Source: Alkalilimnicola ehrlichii
GTDB lineage: Bacteria; Pseudomonadota; Gammaproteobacteria; Nitrococcales; AK92
DNA length: 64,000 nucleotides
Direction of reading: 5' to 3'
Assembly: GCF_003399765.1 (NCBI RefSeq)
Contig: NZ_NFZV01000011.1
Span: forward strand, 1 to 64,000
Under the pieces are notes generated by a model. It was not told the DNA's origin, searched no databases, and saw only the letters and a list, made by a program, of their open reading frames with translations. Every line of letters starts with the position of its first letter. The first letter of the stretch is position 1. Below are positions 47,930-56,900 of the stretch, piece after piece. The position numbers and the translations under genes were made by a program.

Positions 47930-48325
47930 TTAACGCCCTCCGGTGGCCTGCTGGCTCGGCGCGATACCTTCCCAACCGCTCTTAATCTCTTTAAGCAAAC
48001 GGACGACCTCATCCACACGCTTCGGATCGTTACGAGCATTGGCCAGGGTAGCCTGCTGCTGCATGTAGGCGTATAAGCTGTCGAGATTCGCCGCTAACTC
48101 GCCGCCTTGCTGATGATCGAGACTCGTCCGTAAGCCGTCGATGATCGCGAGAAAGCGGCTGATATGCTCTCCTTTCTCCGCATTCCGCTTGCTCTTCATC
48201 GCCACTTTAGCCTTCGCCAAGCGAGTCAGCGCTCCATCCAGAAGCATTTGCACTAGTTGATGCGGGCTGGCAACGGTTGCGTTAGAGGATGCAACCTGCT
48301 GGTATTGATTTATGCCCCAACTCAT
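47930..48325 (-). CDS. fliS: Flagellin chaperone FliS
   Basis: A 131-residue helical-bundle protein. Family hallmarks are YQQVASSNATVASPHQLVQMLLDGALTRLAKAK at residues 8-40 and FLAIIDGLRTSLDHQQGGELAANLDSLYAYM near 65-95. It binds the flagellin C-terminus and prevents early polymerisation. It abuts fliT and lies 43 bases after fliD. Confidence 0.95.
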   Translation of the reverse strand: MSWGINQYQQVASSNATVASPHQLVQMLLDGALTRLAKAKVAMKSKRNAEKGEHISRFLAIIDGLRTSLDHQQGGELAANLDSLYAYMQQQATLANARNDPKRVDEVVRLLKEIKSGWEGIAPSQQATGGR

Positions 48326-48368
48326 ATTTCGCCGCTCCCGTATTGGATGTTACTGCGACAACAGACGC

Positions 48369-49742
48369 TTACCGCTTGCCTATGTTGTTAAACGGCAAGT
48401 TAGCCAATTGGCCGGTTAGGAAGTCGCTTGTGCTTTGCATCTGAGCGACCATCATATCCAGGTTAGTAAATTGACGCCGGACCCGCCCCTCGTAGCGCTC
48501 CATGTAGCGATCCAACGCCATCCGGTCGTCTTCCACCCGCCGTAAGGTACTTTGCACCCCATCTTCGCGGGTTCCCAACAAACCGTCGCGACCGCTGTAT
48601 TGATCGAGGGCGTCGTCAAGCCGAGCGGCAAGACCGTCGTCGCCACCGAACATATCGCTAACCGCGTCGAAATCCTGCGCCAAGGCTTCGTTGAATTTCG
48701 TTTCGTTCAAGCGCAACGTTCCATCGCGCTGATATTCGATGCCGATCGACATCAAGCCTGTGAACGGAGAATCCGGATCGTCGTTAAGCGGTTGCGACAA
48801 CTGCATCGACAAAGTCGACGAAATCGAGCGAATCGTCGAATCGCCGGCCAATGCCGCTCGCTGCCCGGTATCGACGTTAAAATGGGAAAGCTGCCGCATC
48901 TGCCTGTGCAACGCATTGTAGGCTTCGATGAAGCTGTTAACTGCCTCGGTCACCCCTTCTTGATCGAGGTCGATGCGAACGCTCGCTAAGACCCCCTCGG
49001 AGCCCGGCTGCAAGCTCAGCGTGACGCCGTCGATCACATCGTCGATGTCGTTGCTGCTGCGCGTTACCTGCTGCCCGTCCACCTGAATAATCGCGTTCTG
49101 CGCTTCTTCAAGGGTATACAGGTTAGCCGAATCGAAGCGATCGAGTTCGCCTCCGGCTTGAATGGAAATCTCGTTAGCGGTTCCCGTCTCGGTTGCGGTC
49201 AACACTAACCGGGCCACCGGCGTACCGTCGTCGCCGTCGACATTAACGATCGTTGCATTGACGCCGGCATCCGCCTGATTGATGGCATCGCGAATGTCGG
49301 ACAGCTTGCTGCCGGCTGCAATATCGATATCGACCGCCTCGCCGCCAACCGTCAACGTAATGACGCCGGCATCGGTGTTTACGACTTCGCTAGCACTGTC
49401 GAAATCGCCGGTTCGAACCTTGTGCGCCTGCGCCAACTGGTCGACGCGGACACTATACTGGCCTGCTTGGGCCTTGCTACCGGCAGTAACGCCTACCGCA
49501 TCTTCATGACTGCTGCTTGCCAGACGGCTATTGAAGGCGGAACCGTCTTTAAAACCTTCCAGTGTGCCTTGAAACTTTGAGAGGCCGGATTTCAAGGTGC
49601 CTAGTGCCGACAACTCGGCCTGCGCCCGACTTTCCCGCTGATCGATCCGCGCCTGACGCGGCGCTCGCTCGGCAGCCACTAGCTGATTAACGATCCCTGC
49701 AATATCGAGCCCGGACCCCATTCCCATCGCGGTAATAGTCAT
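48369..49742 (-). CDS. fliD: Flagellar cap protein FliD
   Basis: A 457-residue protein. The N-terminal export and polymerisation segment is MGMGSGLDIAGIVNQLVAAERAPR. The central Ig-like region carries a flagellin-hook IN-type motif. The C-terminal FliD_C domain is EGVTEAVNSFIEAYNALHRQMRQLS, then a helical tail (RQFTNLDMMVAQMQSTSDFLTGQLANL). It caps the filament and folds incoming flagellin. The start MTITAMGMGSG at 49742 has a plausible GGAG upstream. An earlier in-frame ATG adds 17 residues not typical of FliD. Confidence 0.95.
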   Translation of the reverse strand: MTITAMGMGSGLDIAGIVNQLVAAERAPRQARIDQRESRAQAELSALGTLKSGLSKFQGTLEGFKDGSAFNSRLASSSHEDAVGVTAGSKAQAGQYSVRVDQLAQAHKVRTGDFDSASEVVNTDAGVITLTVGGEAVDIDIAAGSKLSDIRDAINQADAGVNATIVNVDGDDGTPVARLVLTATETGTANEISIQAGGELDRFDSANLYTLEEAQNAIIQVDGQQVTRSSNDIDDVIDGVTLSLQPGSEGVLASVRIDLDQEGVTEAVNSFIEAYNALHRQMRQLSHFNVDTGQRAALAGDSTIRSISSTLSMQLSQPLNDDPDSPFTGLMSIGIEYQRDGTLRLNETKFNEALAQDFDAVSDMFGGDDGLAARLDDALDQYSGRDGLLGTREDGVQSTLRRVEDDRMALDRYMERYEGRVRRQFTNLDMMVAQMQSTSDFLTGQLANLPFNNIGKR

Positions 49743-49797
49743 ACATTCATCTCCTGCCATCTCTTGCAAGACAAACTGCAAGATTCTCGCCAACGAT

Positions 49798-50136
49798 TCA
49801 CACTAGCTCGTCAAAAAATGCACCGCCTAAGGCTTCGCCTTCCCGTAGTCGCCGCGCGATATCGAGCACGACTTCGGACGGTATTTGCCGGACCAACTCT
49901 TGCGTGCTGCTATCCAGCACTTTCACCACAACGCGCCCGGTCACATCGTCCACCTTAAATTGCAGCTCGCGCCGCACCACCTCGATGTGCTCGTTCACTT
50001 TCTCAACGGCGTCCGCTAGCGTTTCTCGGTCGGCAATCGGCTTTGCAAAGCCGACCCCCCGTTTATTAGCGGACGGGTCTACAACGACATCCATGCCGTC
50101 TTTACTGGGCACCGCTACCCCGCTTCGGATCTCCAT
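49798..50136 (-). CDS. flaG: FlaG family protein
   Basis: A 112-residue protein. Its conserved half is VEKVNEHIEVVRRELQFKVDDVTGRVVVKVLDSSTQELVRQIPSEVVLDIARRL-like, seen as FKVDDVTGRVVVKV and ELVRQIPSEVV. FlaG is found between fliC and fliD in polar flagellates and affects filament length. It follows the fliC terminator, so read-through or an unseen promoter drives flaG-fliD-fliS-fliT. Confidence 0.92.
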   Translation of the reverse strand: MEIRSGVAVPSKDGMDVVVDPSANKRGVGFAKPIADRETLADAVEKVNEHIEVVRRELQFKVDDVTGRVVVKVLDSSTQELVRQIPSEVVLDIARRLREGEALGGAFFDELV

Positions 50137-50162
50137 GTGCTTACCCTCATTTCGGAATCGGG

Positions 50163-50198
50163 AAAACGATCGGCTCCGCTCGCGCGGAACCGATCGTT
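50163..50198 (-). terminator. Rho-independent terminator of fliC
   Basis: On the minus strand AACGATCGG-TTCCGC-gcga-GCGGAG-CCGATCGTT, a 15-bp stem with one G-T-like mismatch and a four-base loop, followed by TTTTCCC. It begins 11 bases after the flagellin stop. Confidence 0.8.
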
Positions 50199-50209
50199 AT
50201 TAAGCGCTA

Positions 50210-51031
50210 TTACTGGAGCAGGCTCAGTACGTTCTGCGGAGCAACGTTAGCCTGTGCCAGCATGGCGGTACCCGCCTGCTGCAGTACCTGGGCACGGGTC
50301 AGGTTAGCCGTTTCCTGAGCGAAGTCGGCGTCCATGATCTGGGACTTAGCGGCTTCCAGGTTCTCGGCGGTAACCCGCAAGTTAGCAACGTTGTGCTCAA
50401 GACGGTTCTGAGCGGCACCGAACTCAGCGCGGATTTCGCTGACCTGGTTGATCGCTTCGCGAATGGTGCCCATGGCGGCAACAGCGTTAGCGTTGTTGTC
50501 CACAGCCATCGCGTCGAGACCCGGCAGATCGCTAACGTTGGTGCTGAAGTCCAGCTCGATCTGGTCGCCGGTGCCCTGGCCGACCTGGATGATGATGCCA
50601 TCCGTCATGTCGCCGTTGAGCAGGGAGTCGCCGCCACCGAAGGTGGTGCGATCGGCAATAGCGGAGATCTCGTCGACCAGCTCGTCGATTTCGAGCTTGA
50701 TCAGGTCGCGCTCGTCTTCGCCGAGGGTATCGTTAGCAGCCTGCATGGCCAGCTGTTCCATACGCTGCAACATGACGTGAACCTCTTCCAGCGCGCCTTC
50801 GGCGGTCTGGATCATGGAGATACCGTCGTTCGCGTTACGGATGCCCTGGTTAATAACGTTAACCTGGGATTCCATGATTTTGCCGATTGCAAGGCCAGCG
50901 GCGTCGTCTTTCGCGCTGTTGATGCGCAGACCGGAGGACAGACGCTCCATAGCAGTCTGCAGGCCACCCTGCGTGCCAGCCAGGTTACGCTGGGCGTTGA
51001 TCGACATGATATTAGTGTTGATCACGGACAT
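50210..51031 (-). CDS. fliC: Flagellin
   Basis: A short flagellin of 273 residues with intact D0/D1 ends: MSVINTNIMSINAQRNLAGT and LERLSSGLRINSAKDDAAGL-type N-terminal motifs, plus C-terminal LTRAQVLQQAGTAMLAQANVAPQNVLSLLQ. The middle (about residues 140-185) is only a small loop, so there are almost no D2/D3 domains. It is the only flagellin in the window. It has a perfect sigma-28 promoter about 165 bases upstream, a long leader, and a strong terminator. The gene just upstream belongs to the candidate modification island, making this protein the most likely substrate. Confidence 0.97.
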   Translation of the reverse strand: MSVINTNIMSINAQRNLAGTQGGLQTAMERLSSGLRINSAKDDAAGLAIGKIMESQVNVINQGIRNANDGISMIQTAEGALEEVHVMLQRMEQLAMQAANDTLGEDERDLIKLEIDELVDEISAIADRTTFGGGDSLLNGDMTDGIIIQVGQGTGDQIELDFSTNVSDLPGLDAMAVDNNANAVAAMGTIREAINQVSEIRAEFGAAQNRLEHNVANLRVTAENLEAAKSQIMDADFAQETANLTRAQVLQQAGTAMLAQANVAPQNVLSLLQ

Positions 51032-51193
51032 GATTCGTCTCCTACTATTCCCGGCGTTATAGCCGTTTAATCCCCGTTGGTTCGGGTTGCTTGGTCTTCA
51101 GTTAGCTTATCGACCAGCTGCGGCGGACCTTTAGCCCTGGGTTGAAAGCCTGACAGCCCTGCAGCAGAGACCATTAAGTGCCTCTGTTTCGGT

Positions 51194-51220
51194 TTATCGG
51201 CGATCCACGGGAATGCTTTA
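51194..51220 (-). promoter_or_regulatory. Sigma-28 (FliA) promoter of fliC
   Basis: On the minus strand TAAA-N15-GCCGATAA, a perfect match to the consensus. It lies between the aminotransferase stop and fliC, leaving a leader of about 155 bases before the flagellin start. Confidence 0.93.
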
Positions 51221-51243
51221 GGGGAAGAACGGGACAAAGACGA

Positions 51244-52311
51244 TCAAGAGGTTGCGAAAGAGTCAAGGAACTGGATCAAACGTTCGTTATCCGCCGACTG
51301 CAACTCGCCTAAGTGCCCAACGCGCAACAAGAAATCGGCCATTTCACCGCCTGCTGGGGTCAACACCAAGGAAGCCTCTGCCAGCGCCCGCCGAAATACT
51401 TCCTGTGCATTCTGGTTAAGACAAATCACCGGCGTAAGCGCGTTCGACAACGGATAATCGGGCAGTCGAAAATTGGGCAAACCGCGCAAGCGGCGGCGAA
51501 AATCCTCCGCCAATCCCCCGACGCGATCCAACAGCGCCGGCAAACCTGTTTCGCGTAAGCGCAGCAAACGCTGATGCATCTGTAAGAGAACGCCTACGGC
51601 CGGCGTGTAGGGGGTTTGCCCTCGCCGGATATTGTCGAAATAGTCCGCCAAGCGGAAATACAAGCAAGGCGGCGCGGCCCGTCTCACGCGCTCCAGCCAT
51701 GTTTTCTCGTTAACCACAACGGCGGAAATCGCAGGCGGCAAAGCCAAGCCTTTGTGAGAGCTAACAATACTGACGTCTATTCCCCATTCGTCCATATAAT
51801 AGGGATCCGCTAAAAAAGTGCTGATGGCGTCAACCACCAACGTCAGCCCTGCGCTCTTGGCAAACCGGCTGATGAGCTCGATCGGGTATAGCTGGCCGGT
51901 TGTGGTTTCGTGCAGGTTGACCAGGAGCCCCGTGTATCCGCCTCCTTCGAAAGCATCGAAATGCGCAGCCGTCAGCACCTCGCCGAATGCTAACTTAAGC
52001 TCCGTGTAAGGGACCCCCTGCACCGCCAGCATTTCAGAGAAGCGAGCGCCGAAACCGCCGCCGTTAACGACAATAACCCGGTCTTTATCGGTAAAAACAT
52101 TCATTACCGCCGCTTCCATGCCGGCCGTGCCGGAAGCGGTCAACAAAGCGACTTTGGAGGAGGCAGCCGTACCCAACAACGCCTTTAGATTTGCCTCCAG
52201 CTCCAGCACTTTGTTTGAGAACTCGGCGGTTCGAAAATAAGGCAGCGCTTGCCCGCCAAGTTGGCGGGTCTCCGCATCCATTTCTACCGGGCCTACCGTA
52301 AATAAGGTCAT
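51244..52311 (-). CDS. Class V aminotransferase, PhnW/alanine-glyoxylate aminotransferase-like
   Basis: A 355-residue PLP enzyme of fold type I. Near the start is LFTVGPVEMDAETR (the family's GP-x-x motif). LTASGTAGMEAAVMNVF binds the PLP phosphate, LLVNLHETTTGQLYPIE mirrors the HxETxTG stretch of 2-aminoethylphosphonate transaminase, LVVDAISTF holds the PLP Asp, and SSHKGLALPP near residue 190 holds the Schiff-base Lys. ATG at 52311 has GAGAAGG eight bases upstream and is preferred to a GTG at 52320. It closes a four-gene operon next to fliC. It likely makes a small amine, perhaps aminoethylphosphonate, for transfer by the two genes upstream. The substrate is inferred. Confidence 0.85.
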   Translation of the reverse strand: MTLFTVGPVEMDAETRQLGGQALPYFRTAEFSNKVLELEANLKALLGTAASSKVALLTASGTAGMEAAVMNVFTDKDRVIVVNGGGFGARFSEMLAVQGVPYTELKLAFGEVLTAAHFDAFEGGGYTGLLVNLHETTTGQLYPIELISRFAKSAGLTLVVDAISTFLADPYYMDEWGIDVSIVSSHKGLALPPAISAVVVNEKTWLERVRRAAPPCLYFRLADYFDNIRRGQTPYTPAVGVLLQMHQRLLRLRETGLPALLDRVGGLAEDFRRRLRGLPNFRLPDYPLSNALTPVICLNQNAQEVFRRALAEASLVLTPAGGEMADFLLRVGHLGELQSADNERLIQFLDSFATS

Positions 52312-52341
52312 ATCAACCACCTTCTCGATGTATCCCTTCTC

Positions 52342-53139
52342 TTAAGGGGCAGTGTCCGGCATTCGGTAACACTCAACAAAGTGTCTTTTGCGGTCTACGT
52401 CGGAGGGCGGCTTCATATAATCGCCATATAAATCCGACAACACCTGGTGAAAACAACTCGGCGCGGGAAAACGGCGCCCTTCGATATGCACCTCCGCAAG
52501 CGGAAATACGGCTTGCTCAGCGTACAGACCGCCGAGCCATCGATCGCTTATTAGCCGTTTTCGTTTTGCCGGCCACTGCGCCAAACCTAATGCGAGTAGC
52601 TGCAATAACATTAATATAGGGCGGCCTACGGCTTTACGGATTACTCTCCGACCGTCGGCGGCCATCCAGGCCAGCAGTTGTCGTTCCAGGGTGTAATTCA
52701 ACCGCGTCAGCGGCTTGATAGCAGGCACGGCCATGACATCGACGAATAATCCTCGCGCCCCCGCTGCGGCGTTATCGCCCACTGTCTGGCCAGGCTCGAT
52801 GACGACGGTACGGCAATCGCGAACGCGGACGTCCACATCCCAACCGAAGCTGTCTTCGCCACGCCCGAGGACGGCGAAATGCGGCGGCAACTCATTACTC
52901 AAGCATGCGATGGCGCGGGGTAAGTCTTCTTGTAACACGCAGATATCGACATCGTCGTCCCACGGTATAAAGCTGCGATGGCGCACCGCGCCTAAGAGGG
53001 TGCCGAAACCGACCATGTAACGGATTCGATGCCGAGCGAGGATGGCATCGACCGTCGCCAGCATATCGAACAAGATGCGATGGATCTCATCCTGCGTAAG
53101 CGCGCCGCCATGAGTCGCTCCCGGCTCCAACAGATGCAT
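52342..53139 (-). CDS. LicD-family phosphotransferase
   Basis: A 265-residue protein with the LicD hallmarks GFGTLLGAVRH, then PWDDDVDICV near residue 60. This is the nucleotidyltransferase-fold metal site of enzymes that transfer phosphocholine or related phospho-amines from CDP to a glycan. GLFVDVMAV and a C-terminal YGDYMKPP also fit the family. A hydrophobic stretch near residue 180 (PILMLLQLLALGLAQW) may touch the membrane. It begins one base after the nucleotidyltransferase stop, so the two act together. The acceptor could be flagellin-linked sugar or an envelope glycan. Confidence 0.85.
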   Translation of the reverse strand: MHLLEPGATHGGALTQDEIHRILFDMLATVDAILARHRIRYMVGFGTLLGAVRHRSFIPWDDDVDICVLQEDLPRAIACLSNELPPHFAVLGRGEDSFGWDVDVRVRDCRTVVIEPGQTVGDNAAAGARGLFVDVMAVPAIKPLTRLNYTLERQLLAWMAADGRRVIRKAVGRPILMLLQLLALGLAQWPAKRKRLISDRWLGGLYAEQAVFPLAEVHIEGRRFPAPSCFHQVLSDLYGDYMKPPSDVDRKRHFVECYRMPDTAP

Positions 53140-53140
53140 A

Positions 53141-53860
53141 TTAGCCCGTAACCTTCTGCTTTGCGTTCAACCATCGCAAGATATATCGGTAATCGCCCAT
53201 TTGATCGATCTCCGACCAGAACCGCCTACCGATTTCGACCACGTCTATCGAAGCACCCTCGTCGGACAACTCATAGAGCACGTTTTCCCACCAATCGTTG
53301 TAGCGTTCCGCGCTAATCATTTCGAGCAGCTTATCGAGAAACGTCGCTTTAAACGGATGCGCCACTTTGGCAAGCCCGACGTATTCCCCAGTACGCTCCT
53401 CCACCGGCAATTGCTTACCGTACTTCAGCAAGCGGCCGTTTTCGTATTGCAGAAAGAAATCCCCCTGCTCGACCCGCCGGCAATCCGCCAACAACATGGC
53501 GGAAGAGCGCTCGCTAGCGATAAGATCCAGCGTATCTTGCTCGATATAAACATCGGCATTCATCAACAACACATCGTCGTCCTGCCAAAAATCCTTGGCA
53601 AACCAGAGGGAGGCAATGCTATTGGTGACGCGGTAGAACGGATTAAAGAAAACGTCTACCGGCAACCCTCGTAGCTGCTCGACCACCTGCCCCGACCGGA
53701 AGCCAACGGTCACCGCAACGTCGACGCCGTTATCCAGCAATAATTCGGACGTATACCGAATCAAGGATTGTCCGCACACGTCTAACGTGCATTTAGGCAC
53801 TCCATTGATATCCTTGCTGATTCGCGTCCCCCGACCAGCGGCCATTAAAATAGCTTGCAC
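53141..53860 (-). CDS. LicC/PntC-like nucleotidyltransferase (phospho-amine cytidylyltransferase type)
   Basis: A 239-residue NTP-transferase. MQAILMAAGRGTRI and PKCTLDVCGQSLI form the nucleotide-binding start. The segment NPFYRVTNSIASLWFAKDF near residue 90 is characteristic of the LicC and PntC group, which activates phosphocholine or aminoethylphosphonate as CDP adducts. LLMNADVYIE carries a metal Asp, and WSEIDQMGDY the second. It is followed at one base by licD-like and preceded at 78 bases by the TPR-ligase gene. Family is fairly sure. Which phospho-amine is used is unknown, because no pepM, ppd or choline kinase gene is in the window. Confidence 0.83.
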   Translation of the reverse strand: MQAILMAAGRGTRISKDINGVPKCTLDVCGQSLIRYTSELLLDNGVDVAVTVGFRSGQVVEQLRGLPVDVFFNPFYRVTNSIASLWFAKDFWQDDDVLLMNADVYIEQDTLDLIASERSSAMLLADCRRVEQGDFFLQYENGRLLKYGKQLPVEERTGEYVGLAKVAHPFKATFLDKLLEMISAERYNDWWENVLYELSDEGASIDVVEIGRRFWSEIDQMGDYRYILRWLNAKQKVTG

Positions 53861-53938
53861 TAAAGCGTCTCCTATGGTCCGCGCGCTTCTAAAACGGCTG
53901 GCTATAGGGCATGGCTGAGCCCCGAATCGCGCGAGCGA

Positions 53939-56900
53939 TCACGACCCAGCCATGAAACGTTCTTTTTCGGCATTAATGATGGGTAGTGCGACATCCGGCT
54001 CCGACAGCACCAACACCAAGTCGCCCGGCCGCCCCTTGGCCAAGCCTTCTCGGATGGCCTGTTGCTGATCGATATGCGTTTCGATAATGGACGGATCCAC
54101 GCCTGCCTCGATTAAGCAGGATTCGAAATAACCGAGCATATTGCGCAGCGGATCGCGACCGGCATACTCCGGGCTGTCTTCCACGACTTCCGGGCTACAA
54201 CTGAGGGTGAAGGTATCAAACGTATCGGCAAGCACCGGCACGATCTCGCCGATGTGCGCTTTGTGCCGTAAACCCAACTTCAAACTGACCAGGTGCAACT
54301 TGCCGGAAACCGGCAGCTGCCTCACAACGCGGCACAACTCCTTCGCTGCGTCGGGGTTGTGGCCATAATCAAGCACCACTTGGAAAGGAAAGCCATCGAT
54401 GAAGTTATAGCGCCCGGGATTGCGCTCCGGCGTACTAACAAAGCTGCGCAAAGCCTGTTCGATGGTTGCCAGCGGCACACCTTGCGCCCAGGCCAACGCC
54501 GCCGCAAACAAAGCGTTCGCCTCGTTGAAGCGGAGCAGCCCGTTCATAGTGGCCGGGATAGCGTCCAGCGGCACCAGATAATGCTCATTGGCACCTTCCG
54601 CCAACACCAGCCAACGGGTCCGATCGCGCTCGCCGATATAAGCACCTGCCCCGCCGTCGCGCAAATGCGCTTGCATGGGCGGCGAATCGAGACTTTCGGC
54701 GACGAGCAAATGCCGCTTAGCCCCGGAGCGCTGCAACATTTTCATACACAGAGGGTCGTCGGCATTCACCACCACCGCATCGGTCGCGTGCTCAAGCACT
54801 TCTGCCTTAAGCCATGCCATTTCCTCTAAGCTATGGATGCCGTCGACGCCGATGTGATCGTCTCTAACATTCAGCAGCGCCGCGACATCGTAGCGATCGC
54901 ACGGATGACCAAGATAAATCAACCCCTTACGTGGCATTTCGATAACGGCGGTTTCTACCGTACGATCCGTCAAAATCCTGACGCCGCCCGGATTACCGGA
55001 GAGGTTCCTATCGTCAACCAGGAAATCGTCGATCCAGACGCCGTTAGTGGTCGCAACACCGGTCGTTTTGCCAGCCGTCATCCAAATCCAATGCAACATT
55101 CGGCAGACCGTGCTTTTACCGTTGGTACCGGTAATCGCGGCAGTCGGAATGCGCCAGTGATGTTGGGGGTATAAGTTATCGATGATCTCGCCGCACAACT
55201 CCCGCTGCGGAGCCCCCAACCAGTGCGGACGCAAACCCGGGCCGCCATTGAGCTCGCAGATATAGCCGCCGGTTTCGCGCCAGGAGCGACTAATATCCGG
55301 ACACAGCAGATCGACGCCGGCGATTTCCAGACCTAATATGTTGGCCGCTCGCACCGCAAGATAAGCATTATCCGGATGCACTTCGTCGGTCACGTCTACC
55401 GCGGTGCCGCCAGTACTGATATTTGGCGTCCGCCGTAACGCCACGGTTTGACCGGCGGCCAGGACTGAGTCTTTGCTAAGGCCTTGATCTTCTAATAAGG
55501 CAAGCGCCTCCGCATCCAGCTCGAACTGCATCAACAGACTGCTTTTGCTGGTACCGCGCCGGGGGTCGGCATTGGTCGCTTCGACAAGCTCAACTACCGT
55601 GCGCTCGCCATCCCCTACCACCGCAGCAGGTTCGCGCCGTGCCGCAGCGATCATCTTGCCATTCACCACCAACAGGCGATGGTCGTCTCCGCGCACATGT
55701 TTCTCGACCAGTACCGCGCCCTTGGTATTCCGGATGGCCTTTTCGAAGGCTTCCCGCAACATCGTACTGTCGATAATGCCTGGCACGACATCGACGCCTT
55801 GATCTTCGCCCGCCGGTTTCACAACAACGGGCCAACCGAATTCGGCGGCCGCTGCCCGTGCTGCACTGAGCGTGTTCACCAGCTTGGCCGGCGGCACCGG
55901 AACGCCGCCGCGTTCCAGCAACACGCTCGCATAGTACTTATTGCGGGCTGCGATCAAACTGACCCACGAGGTGTTCTCGGAAATCGAGAGATTCATGCGC
56001 CGACCGTTGACGCCCCACCCCATAAACACAAACTGCTGACCCAGCGAGCGCACAGGAATGCCCCGCCGTTTCGCCGCCAAGGCCAGATAGCTATTCATAG
56101 GTTCCAAGCCGCCGGCCCGATACCCTTCATGCCACTCATAAATAGCGGCGAGCGCTTCATCCCGCTTTTGCTTCGCCTCCCGCGTCCATTCTTGAATACA
56201 CTGCACCGCATGCTGCAACGCCTCGGACGCCGCTTTACGGCGTTGCCAAGGGATAGCGATCGTGACCCGCTCGTCGTCCGCCGCGAGCACACGCCCTTTC
56301 CACACCGCGTCGCCGATCAAACGCTGCGCGGCGATACTCAATGCGACTACCCAAGCCCCCACCTCGGCTAAAGGCTTACCGTCGAAGGATATCTCTTCCT
56401 CCTCCTGTATCAGGTATGCGCTCGGCCAAGCGCCTTCGTGCAGCCCGGCTAACGGGCCCTCCGGGAAGAAATTGTCGGCCTTGGCTCGCATTCGCCGGTT
56501 AAAGGCAGCGACATCCTCCGGCGCCTTGCGCAAATAAATATCGACGGTGAAGGTAGGCTCGGCCAACCCTAACCGGCAACCTTCCGTAACAAGCGTATTC
56601 TTAAGGGCCTTAAAGGTGGTTTTGATGCGATTCTTGCCCGCCGCACCGCTAGTCATCGGAACGGGATCGATGTTCTTCGCTACAGGCACCGGAGCGGCTG
56701 TTGGCGCTCCGGTATTGGCAGGTGCGCTCTGCTGCGTCGGTTTCCGAGCATTCGCCCCGCTAACCCGCTCAGCGGTCGTAACGCCAAGCGCTTTCGCCTG
56801 TTGTCGCGCGTTTTCTGCCTCTATACTCTGCCCCCGAACCTCAAGTAAGTCGGCGTACAAAGCCCACCACTTGCCTTGCGCGGGATCGCGATCTAAGGCA

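Noticed and set aside
50393-51070. 225-residue open frame opposite flagellin
   Set aside because: Antisense shadow of the strongly biased fliC coding sequence; no ribosome site or known motif.
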